A program made the translations under genes and the position numbers. This document shows positions 1 through 5,932 of a stretch of 29,415 nucleotides of DNA, piece after piece. The number at the start of each line of letters is the position of its first letter. The stretch's first letter is position 1. This DNA comes from CAZFAP01 sp964516325. GTDB lineage: Bacteria > Auribacterota > JABMQX01. Below the pieces are notes generated by a model, which was not told the origin of the DNA, did no database searches, and worked only from the letters and a program-made list of their open reading frames with translations. Location: NCBI GenBank assembly GCA_964516325.1, contig CAZFAP010000040.1:1-29415 (forward strand). Reading direction: 5' to 3'.

Positions 1-99
1 AAGTTACGATGGTTTCTGTTTTCGCCTCCGTCTGTTGGGGGACCCCCCGAACGGTCAAACAAGTGGGCTACGGTCGGGATTTCAATCCACCACGCGGAT

Positions 100-1368
100 T
101 CAGGCCGATAGCGCAGCCTGTGCGCCTTCCGGAATCTCCTGCAAGGAAGTCTTTTGCCCGGCGGCATTCTTGCGCGGCACAAAGCCTCTGGCCAACTCCG
201 CGATGGCCGCCGCCCAGAGCCAGTTGTAGCGATCCAGGTTGTGGCTCGCCCAGCCCTCGAAGAGAAGAAGGACGAGCATGATCAGCACCGCCCAGGCGAC
301 CCATGCCGTGGGGGAGGCACGCGGCACGGTTCCCATCCGAACGCGCTTCATGACATACAGCGCGTTCTTGAACGCAACTCCGACGAGAACGGCGAAAGCG
401 AGCGTGCCCAATACGCCGAGCTGCCCAAGCAACTCCCCGTACAGGTTGTGCGCGTCCGCGAAGCTCCCACCCAGTTGCTCCTTCTGGTAAGAGGCAAAGC
501 AGCCAAGCCCAACCCCGAACACAGGGCGCTGCAAAAACATCCGAAGCCCGTACTGGAAACCCTCGCCCCGTATGCGGGCCTCCGCAGACCCACGCTCTCC
601 CTCATTCATATGCTCTCCAAAGAGCGTCATCACTCTTGCTTTTTTGTCGGCGGGGACGAGGGGCCAGGAAATCAGGAAAAATGCGAGGAATCCGACAACG
701 GCGTAGAACTTGCGCCTACCCGGAAGCGATAGGACGTAGAGGAGGCAAACCAGGAGAAACGTCAGCAGCCCAGACCTTGAGCCGGTCAAGATTATGCAGG
801 CAAAGCCCAGGGCGGCATATGCACCGACAGCCAATCGAACTCGCCATCGAGCGTGCCCTCTGAGCAACCCGAACGCAAAGGGCATCGAGTAGGCGACGCT
901 TGCGGCAAAAGAATTTGGACCTCCAAAGGTCGTGTCGAAACCTACCATTCGCCAGATCTGCCCTGACCAGGCCCCACGCCCGAAGAAGAAATACTCCCTG
1001 AGCGAAAGGAGGTCGTAGGCAGCCATGGTGCAGACATAGACTATGGCAAAACCACGAAGTTGAGCCTCGTTCTTGATCGTGGCCAGAATGACCACGTAGA
1101 ACACAACGAGCGTGCAGTATTTGTAAAATGCCAGCCAGGCGAGTTGTGGCTTATAGGAAAAGGCAAACGACATTCCGAGGGCGCCAAGGAAGGCAAAGAC
1201 CAGCGTGGTCTGGAGGCAGCGGATGCTGCGCTTATGAGACGTCAGGAACAGCGCCGCGACCATGATGACGCCATAGATTCGCTCCAGGTGAATGGCGCCC
1301 AGGAAACGCCAGTTATCGAAGGGCCGTATGATGAACAGGACTAAATAACAGTAAACGAGATAGATCAT
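100..1368 (-). CDS. O-antigen ligase / polymerase family membrane protein (Wzy_C domain)
   Basis: This 422-residue, strongly hydrophobic protein has about ten or more membrane segments, the layout of the WaaL/Wzy superfamily. Family members join an undecaprenyl-diphosphate-linked glycan to lipid A-core or another acceptor, or polymerise repeat units, on the periplasmic face. Visible hallmarks are GSRSG (about 196-200) at the start of the Wzy_C region and, after a long loop, RPVFGVGLG (about 281-289) followed by AHNLY with His307, a histidine position important in WaaL enzymes. The ATG overlaps the stop of the small upstream gene as ATGA, so the two are probably translationally coupled; no strong Shine-Dalgarno is visible. 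It is the last gene of the cluster in this window. With Wzm/Wzt upstream a ligase role is natural, but ligase and polymerase cannot be separated by sequence reading alone. Confidence 0.85.
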   Translation of the reverse strand: MIYLVYCYLVLFIIRPFDNWRFLGAIHLERIYGVIMVAALFLTSHKRSIRCLQTTLVFAFLGALGMSFAFSYKPQLAWLAFYKYCTLVVFYVVILATIKNEAQLRGFAIVYVCTMAAYDLLSLREYFFFGRGAWSGQIWRMVGFDTTFGGPNSFAASVAYSMPFAFGLLRGHARWRVRLAVGAYAALGFACIILTGSRSGLLTFLLVCLLYVLSLPGRRKFYAVVGFLAFFLISWPLVPADKKARVMTLFGEHMNEGERGSAEARIRGEGFQYGLRMFLQRPVFGVGLGCFASYQKEQLGGSFADAHNLYGELLGQLGVLGTLAFAVLVGVAFKNALYVMKRVRMGTVPRASPTAWVAWAVLIMLVLLLFEGWASHNLDRYNWLWAAAIAELARGFVPRKNAAGQKTSLQEIPEGAQAALSA

Positions 1369-1661
1369 CGGGATGTAACCATGCTGGTTGTACCCTGGCC
1401 CGACGGCGACGCGGATTCGCGGGCGCCCACGAGTCCACAGGCCGCTTCAAAGGCGCCGCTGCCGGCCTTCGCCTGGGATACGCTCACTCCCGTCTTCACC
1501 GGAACGTCGCCCCCTTCAACGAAAATCCGAACCACTTTTTGCGCGAGGAATCGAGTGAAGTGAGTCGGGTTTGAAATATGCCAATGCGCGAGTGATGCTC
1601 TGAATGAGATCCCATCCAGCTCCACGAGGAAAGCCACGGCGCCGTCTGTCAAGGGCCTCAA
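1365..1661 (-). CDS. Small protein of unknown function, TTG start, coupled to both neighbours
   Basis: I propose a 98-residue protein that standard start choice would miss. The reading frame is open much further upstream, but that part is antisense or out of frame with the DUF2304 gene. A TTG at 1661-1659 overlaps the DUF2304 stop as TTGA, with AAGGAG about four bases ahead of it. The frame closes with a TGA overlapping the next ATG as ATGA. Codon use looks coding-like, with mostly G or C in third positions in the second half. The N-terminal half is mixed hydrophobic and basic (for example FLAQKVVRIFVEGGD at about 39-53). The C-terminal 40 residues are rich in Ala, Gly and Ser and look disordered. 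There is no signal peptide or membrane segment. I do not recognise the family; its place suggests a partner of the DUF2304/GT2 or ligase proteins. Confidence 0.5.
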   Translation of the reverse strand: MRPLTDGAVAFLVELDGISFRASLAHWHISNPTHFTRFLAQKVVRIFVEGGDVPVKTGVSVSQAKAGSGAFEAACGLVGARESASPSGQGTTSMVTSR

Positions 1662-2050
1662 CTTGCTCCTTCTTTGTCCCGCGCGGAGGAAGGACTGCCG
1701 GTAAGACGAGTCACCGTCTCGGACTGAAGAGCCATCTCCACAGCCAGCGCTGTTACCTGCTTTCGGAGCTTGGAACAAATCGCCGAGAGGTGGAGACAAG
1801 CGCCAATCAGCAGAAGGACCGCCATGAGAAATACAACGGTGCTGGGGGTTTTCGCTCCGAGAGCGGCGCCAAAGCTCCGAAACAAGGGAGGGCAAAGCAT
1901 GAGCACGAGGTTGCCCAGAGCAGCGACGAACCAGACAACGCCGAATCCCTCGAGCAGCTTGCGGCGCACCAGAAGGTAGAGCACAAGTGCAAATAACAAG
2001 ACCGAACCGGCGATACCTACAATCCGCTGATGTAAAGTCAACTCCAACAT
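1658..2050 (-). CDS. DUF2304 family small membrane protein
   Basis: A 130-residue protein with three hydrophobic segments (about residues 8-26, 36-56 and 69-90) followed by a charged, probably helical tail. Length, membrane pattern and the position directly after a DPM1-like GT2 gene match the DUF2304 family, which commonly sits next to polyprenyl-phosphate glycosyltransferases. Its biochemical role is not established; a membrane anchor or partner for the GT2 is plausible. It starts 11 bp after the GT2 stop, and its own stop overlaps the TTG start of the 98-codon gene. The family call rests on pattern and context, not on a catalytic motif. Confidence 0.7.
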   Translation of the reverse strand: MLELTLHQRIVGIAGSVLLFALVLYLLVRRKLLEGFGVVWFVAALGNLVLMLCPPLFRSFGAALGAKTPSTVVFLMAVLLLIGACLHLSAICSKLRKQVTALAVEMALQSETVTRLTGSPSSARDKEGAS

Positions 2051-2061
2051 GATTCAGTCCC

Positions 2062-2865
2062 TCAACTTTTCTGCTTTGCGGTCTGGGTGAAGCGCCTTTC
2101 GAGACCGAACCGAACCCGAAGAGCGACAGCAATCATGGAAAATGCCATCTTCAGAGAATAAAGCACCGGGTGCAATAAGCCCGAGTGCATGGAGCGCCCA
2201 CTACGCCTCTCACGGAAAACAGCCGGTCGTTCGACAACTCGCAGACCCAAAAGCTGCAAGAAAAGCAGCACATTCGCATCGGGATAGTCCGCCGGGAACT
2301 CCTCGCTCGCAAAAAGACGAATCACCCTGGAGGAGAGCGCCTGGTATCCGCTTGTGGGGTCATGCACCCTGCTTCCGCCGAGAAGGCCCATCACACTGCC
2401 GAAGAACCGCTGGCCCAGGCGACGGGTGAGCGGCATCCGATACTCGGAAGCCGAACGCCACCGGGAGCCCACGACGATGTCCGCCATTCCCTGCTGGATG
2501 GGATCCAGCAACGTCCCAATGGACGCTGGGTCGTGCTGGCCGTCGGCATCCAACTGAACTACCGCGTCGAAGCCCTTTCGAATGGCAAAAGTGTAGCCGG
2601 CCCGTAAGGCGCCGCCGTAGCCCAGATTGATCGGCAGCCTCAGCGTCAATACCCCTTCCGCAGAGGCGAGCCGCGCCGTCTGGTCGGTCGAGCAATCGTC
2701 CACAAGTAAGATTTCCGAGTTCACACCAGCCGGTAAGGCCTGAAGACTCCTTTTCAGCTCACGAATCAGTGGGACGATGTTCTTTTCCTCGTTGTGCGCC
2801 GGGACCACCACGAGGACGCGAAGGGGGCCGTTCGTGCCCGATCCGAGAGGCTCAAGCTCCGGCAC
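2062..2865 (-). CDS. GT2 glycosyltransferase, polyprenyl-phosphate sugar synthase type (DPM1/GtrB/ArnC-like)
   Basis: The 267-residue GT-A fold protein has VVVPAHNEE near the N-terminus, VDDCSTDQT (nucleotide binding), and QLDADGQHDP carrying the metal-binding DxD. The DADGQHDP form is typical of dolichyl/undecaprenyl-phosphate sugar synthases, which move a sugar from a nucleotide donor to a lipid phosphate on the cytoplasmic face. A further DPTSGYQALS motif is also typical of this clade. I chose the GTG at 2865, six bases after GGAGGA, over the in-frame TTG at 2880, which lies just before that Shine-Dalgarno. The C-terminus has a hydrophobic and basic helix that could lie on the membrane. 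The DUF2304 gene follows at 11 bp. A gene remnant separates this gene from the SMR flippase gene upstream. The sugar is unknown. Confidence 0.88.
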   Translation of the reverse strand: MPELEPLGSGTNGPLRVLVVVPAHNEEKNIVPLIRELKRSLQALPAGVNSEILLVDDCSTDQTARLASAEGVLTLRLPINLGYGGALRAGYTFAIRKGFDAVVQLDADGQHDPASIGTLLDPIQQGMADIVVGSRWRSASEYRMPLTRRLGQRFFGSVMGLLGGSRVHDPTSGYQALSSRVIRLFASEEFPADYPDANVLLFLQLLGLRVVERPAVFRERRSGRSMHSGLLHPVLYSLKMAFSMIAVALRVRFGLERRFTQTAKQKS

Positions 2866-2894
2866 AAGAATTCCTCCCAATGCGGCTGTCCGCC

Positions 2895-3139
2895 TTACCT
2901 GCGAAGTACAGACGTATTTTTGGTCAACCCGATGCGCCTCAGCGGTGCAGCCCGTCCAAGTTCTCCTCGAATGAGGATGCTGACGATTCTTTCCGAGGCC
3001 CAGCCGTCCCCGTGCGGGTTTACTGGCTTTGCTATTCTCGCATGCTCGGTTCGGTCTCGAACCGGGGCCATCACAGTATCCAGGGTCTTGCAGGGGTCTC
3101 TTCCCACAAGCTTGGCCGTTCCGGCCTCAGTGCCCTCAG
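2895..3139 (-). pseudogene. wecB: C-terminal remnant of UDP-N-acetylglucosamine 2-epimerase (WecB-like)
   Basis: The frame ending in TAA at 2895-2897 encodes about 80 residues that match the end of WecB-type epimerases. It has EAGTAKLVG, corresponding to the family's EAGTvkLVG segment, then NPHGDGWASERIVSIL, corresponding to the family's NPYGDGkAaeRIv.iL C-terminal helix. Everything upstream (about 300 residues, including the catalytic domain) is missing: the similarity begins at the stop codon of the SMR gene. There is no Shine-Dalgarno before the only GTG (3107). It therefore looks like a dead 3' end left by a deletion or recombination that brought the SMR gene next to the former epimerase. 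WecB makes UDP-ManNAc, so the ancestral locus probably used that sugar. Confidence 0.7.
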
Positions 3140-3495
3140 CTTTTCGACACCAGGCAGACTCCGGCGCATATGAGAGCTACACCAAGCACTCGAACGAGAG
3201 AGATGTTCTCCTTGAAGAAGAAGGCTGATGCCAGGAGCACGAGGACGTATCCGAGACTGACCATGGGATAGGCGTAGCTCAGGTCGTTCCTCGAGACCAC
3301 GACCAGCCAAAGGATCGCGCTTACGCCAAAGAAAGCAAAACCCATCAAAACGTACGGGATTGTGAGGATTCTGACAAGCTGGCTCCATATGGTCGTCAGG
3401 GTGACCGAGCCGAATGTCATCATCCCTTTCTTCATGAATACCTGTCCGAACGACCCCAAGACTATGGCAACGAGAATTAACAACAGATTCCTCAT
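3136..3495 (-). CDS. SMR/EamA-type four-helix membrane protein, ArnE/ArnF-like lipid-linked sugar flippase candidate
   Basis: A 119-residue protein with four membrane helices, the size and pattern of the small multidrug resistance fold. In TM1 the sequence LGSFGQVFMKKG aligns with the EmrE TM1 stretch around Glu14, but Gly stands where the coupling Glu14 should be, which argues against drug export. ArnE/ArnF-type subunits, which flip undecaprenyl-phosphate-aminoarabinose, share this G-Q-x-x-x-K-K-G style of TM1. I chose the ATG at 3495 because GGAGG lies five bases before it; the in-frame GTG at 3507 precedes that site. It lies between a GT-C transferase and a polyprenyl-phosphate GT2, so flipping a monosaccharide-phosphate-lipid is the most economical role. 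ArnE and ArnF work as a pair, whereas only one such gene is present here. Confidence 0.8.
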   Translation of the reverse strand: MRNLLLILVAIVLGSFGQVFMKKGMMTFGSVTLTTIWSQLVRILTIPYVLMGFAFFGVSAILWLVVVSRNDLSYAYPMVSLGYVLVLLASAFFFKENISLVRVLGVALICAGVCLVSKS

Positions 3496-3587
3496 AGCAG
3501 CCTCCACATACTCGACAAGACCTATGGCTTTTCAGGATGTTTCGGGCGAAGACGAAGAGCGGCTTCTCCCCCCGACGCGCTCACGTC

Positions 3588-5033
3588 TCATTCCGCCCCC
3601 ACGCCGGATGCCGGGGGAGCGTTCCCGGGTTCAAGCAGAAAAATGTCCACGGTATATTCGTCGTAGTCCAGGCGATGGCGTCGAATGTGGGCAACCCGTC
3701 TCGCGCGCCCGGTCAGATGCCCGTCAATCTCGGGCCGGATGCCGCGTCTGCCGTACTCTATTACCACCCAGCACCGGCTCGACGCCCCCAGGTTCGGCAG
3801 TTGCGATTCGCGCAGCGCCGCGACGGGACGCCGCAAATAGTACTCTAAGAGCACATGGCTCTCCGAAACGACCGTGTCGCCGTCCCGGATGTGACGCGAT
3901 ATGTACTCGCCTGCCGCTCGGTAATCGGCACGTTTACCGTCCAAATAGTAGCTGACGGTGGACGGCAGAGGCATGGCGACGATTCCGGCGCCAAACACGC
4001 AGGCGAAGAGACGGGTCCTCAGCGAAATACGATGCACGACTTTCTGTACGCTCTTCGAGGCAAGCAACTGGACGGGGAGACACATTGCAAACAAATAGTC
4101 TGGCCGGAAGGCGGGCGCCGCCAGGGGGCCCCCAACCGCCAGGAGGAGCAGCCCGCAACTCAGAAATGCCCATAGTCTGTCGGTGTCGTCTTTTTCCTCC
4201 TTGATAAGCCATGCCCAGCTTGTCAGATAAAGCAGGAATACCGGCCATCCCAGGTTAAACACGAAGCCCGTAACGTTATGGGCGATCGTGTAGGTGTCTG
4301 AGAATCCCACGGGCTTGCGGGGCAGAAGCGTTGCGAGTACCAGCAGCTGGGCCACTACGAACGGCGAAACACTGAACAGATATGCCCGGAACGCCCTCAA
4401 CTTCCTGCCTCGCGGGGTGAGCAGGTTCTTGAGCGCGAAGACTATGCAAAGCCCCACCATGAAGGAACAGACGGTGTGGCTGAAAATAGCCAATCCGGAC
4501 AGCACTCCTGCGGCTATCCCCCAGCGAGCCTTCTGTTCTGCGGCGCCCGTCGCGTAGGTCAAAAGCGCCAGCGACATGAACAGGTGCGCGTAACTGTAGA
4601 AACGAAAGCTCTGGCTGTGAAACAGGTGCCACGGCCAAACCAAAAGAGTTCCCGCAAGGAGCATCCCCAGCGTCACCCCGTAAAGCCTCGTCGCAAGAAA
4701 GAAGATCAAGATTATGGCGGCTGCGCCAGAGAAAGCGACCCCCAGGCGGACTTTGGCCTCGCCCTTGCCGACCAGATGACGGGTCAGACCATTGAGGGCA
4801 TAGCCGACGGGCATTACCCGCGTCAATACAAACGCTGTCCCCGCCCACGCATCCTTAGGAACCTCCTTGGACAGGAGAGGCTCCTTGAATAAAATATTTA
4901 TTTCTGAGAAGGTGGGTATCTCGTCATACCAATAGCTCCATCCTATGCGGTACAGCCTTGTCCCGAAGCTCGCCACGATGACTATGGCGAGCAATAGCCA
5001 CTTGGCTTTGGTGAGGTTACGCCGAGTTTCCAT
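3588..5033 (-). CDS. GT-C membrane glycosyltransferase (PMT_2/ArnT/GT39-like)
   Basis: The 481-residue protein has about ten to twelve membrane helices, then a soluble C-terminal domain of about 120 residues. The first periplasmic loop has WYDE (Asp37-Glu38), the acidic pair that marks protein mannosyltransferases and ArnT and serves as catalytic or metal site. Further features typical of PMT_2 are HLFHSQSFRFYSYAHLF (a conserved intramembrane Arg/Tyr region) and FSHTVCSF. Such enzymes use a polyprenyl-phosphate sugar as donor and act on the periplasmic face. The ATG is preceded by GAGGGG at good spacing and lies inside the 3' end of the upstream GT2 gene (17-bp overlap), which probably makes the lipid-linked donor. 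Donor sugar and acceptor (lipid A, glycan or protein) cannot be read from the sequence. Confidence 0.85.
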   Translation of the reverse strand: METRRNLTKAKWLLLAIVIVASFGTRLYRIGWSYWYDEIPTFSEINILFKEPLLSKEVPKDAWAGTAFVLTRVMPVGYALNGLTRHLVGKGEAKVRLGVAFSGAAAIILIFFLATRLYGVTLGMLLAGTLLVWPWHLFHSQSFRFYSYAHLFMSLALLTYATGAAEQKARWGIAAGVLSGLAIFSHTVCSFMVGLCIVFALKNLLTPRGRKLRAFRAYLFSVSPFVVAQLLVLATLLPRKPVGFSDTYTIAHNVTGFVFNLGWPVFLLYLTSWAWLIKEEKDDTDRLWAFLSCGLLLLAVGGPLAAPAFRPDYLFAMCLPVQLLASKSVQKVVHRISLRTRLFACVFGAGIVAMPLPSTVSYYLDGKRADYRAAGEYISRHIRDGDTVVSESHVLLEYYLRRPVAALRESQLPNLGASSRCWVVIEYGRRGIRPEIDGHLTGRARRVAHIRRHRLDYDEYTVDIFLLEPGNAPPASGVGAE

Positions 5034-5811
5034 ATGGGTTCCCCTCAGATCGCGGTGTACGGTGCCTCAAACTCACAAGCCCCCGAGTTTTCGCTCGAAC
5101 GATGAAGACCATGTATCGGCCGATGGTCGCTGCCACTTTCATCTTGCTGCGCCCGGCCTTCATGTCATATCGCAGAATCAGCGGAACCTCGCCGACTCTC
5201 GCGGAAACGGCAGACAGCTTGACCAATATCTCCGCCATACATACAAAGCCTGGCTGCTCGACAAACTGGTCGCCATATCTGCGAAGCGCTTTCCTCAAGA
5301 CCGAATGACGATACAGCCTGAAACCGCACGTGTAGTCCCTGACCCCAGCTATGGGGAAAAACAATCTCAGCAAAGCGCTTGCCCCTCGGCTCAGGACCCT
5401 TCTGAGAATTGAAAGACCGACCTCCTCGCCTCCGGGAGCATAGCGAGACGCGATCACAACATCGTACATATGCTGAGCCTTTGCCATCATGGCGAGGATG
5501 GTCTTGGGGTCATGCGTGTCATCGGCATCCATGGTGACCAGAACGTCGCCCGGACCAGCAACCTGGCTGAAGTGAGACATTCCGGTCCTGATGGCCTTTC
5601 CCAATCCCATGTTGACGGGATGCCGCAGCACCGAGACCGCCATACGCTGGCGGTATGCTTCCGCGATCTTCGCGGTGTCATCCGTGCTCCCGTCATCAAC
5701 AACGACGACGCGGTAATCGAGGTTATGATCCTGGCAGACCCGGGAGACCCTTTGCAGCAGTGTCGGCAGGGCCCTTCCCTCATTGTAAGCCGGTAAGAGG
5801 ATGAACAACAT
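5017..5811 (-). CDS. GT2 glycosyltransferase, polyprenyl-phosphate sugar synthase type
   Basis: A 264-residue GT-A protein that starts right at the conserved fold (ILLPAYNEG). VDDGSTDDT is near residue 40 and TMDADDTHDP carries the DxD; CGFRLYR follows in the acceptor-site region. The DADDTHDP pattern and the lack of C-terminal membrane helices suit the DPM1-like group that makes polyprenyl-phosphate-hexose. It shares the catalytic core but not close sequence with the second GT2 at 2062-2865, so two different lipid-linked sugars may be made. The 17-bp overlap with the GT-C gene downstream suggests a donor-synthase/transferase pair. The Shine-Dalgarno at the ATG is weak, but an earlier start would add sequence before the first strand of the fold. 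Confidence 0.87.
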   Translation of the reverse strand: MLFILLPAYNEGRALPTLLQRVSRVCQDHNLDYRVVVVDDGSTDDTAKIAEAYRQRMAVSVLRHPVNMGLGKAIRTGMSHFSQVAGPGDVLVTMDADDTHDPKTILAMMAKAQHMYDVVIASRYAPGGEEVGLSILRRVLSRGASALLRLFFPIAGVRDYTCGFRLYRHSVLRKALRRYGDQFVEQPGFVCMAEILVKLSAVSARVGEVPLILRYDMKAGRSKMKVAATIGRYMVFIVRAKTRGLVSLRHRTPRSEGNPYGNSA

Positions 5812-5932
5812 GAGCGATGCCGAGTCGTAGTGTATTCGCGGATGTTCAGCCTGCGTTTCAAGGGACGCAGCGAGCCCTCATGCGCACAGGGGAAAAGTAG
5901 GGTGCTTGGCCCCCTTCGGCTCTCACGAGCGC

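Noticed and set aside
34..52. GC-rich palindrome downstream of the O-antigen ligase
   Set aside because: The stem GGGG/CCCC leaves a tiny loop and no T run follows on the minus strand, so it does not qualify as a terminator; bases 1-99 otherwise show no gene.
1365..2132. 255-residue minus-strand frame spanning the DUF2304 gene
   Set aside because: Its first two thirds lie out of frame over the DUF2304 gene and read as low-sense sequence; only the last 98 codons, from the TTG at 1661, are kept as a gene.
3136..3495. Annotation as an EmrE-type multidrug exporter
   Set aside because: The membrane glutamate needed for drug/proton exchange is replaced by glycine, and the neighbours are lipid-linked sugar genes.
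5895..5932. Possible terminator after the secreted-protein gene
   Set aside because: Only three- to four-base-pair stems (GCTC-GTGA-GAGC, GGG-CCAAGCA-CCC) and a short, interrupted T run; too weak to call.
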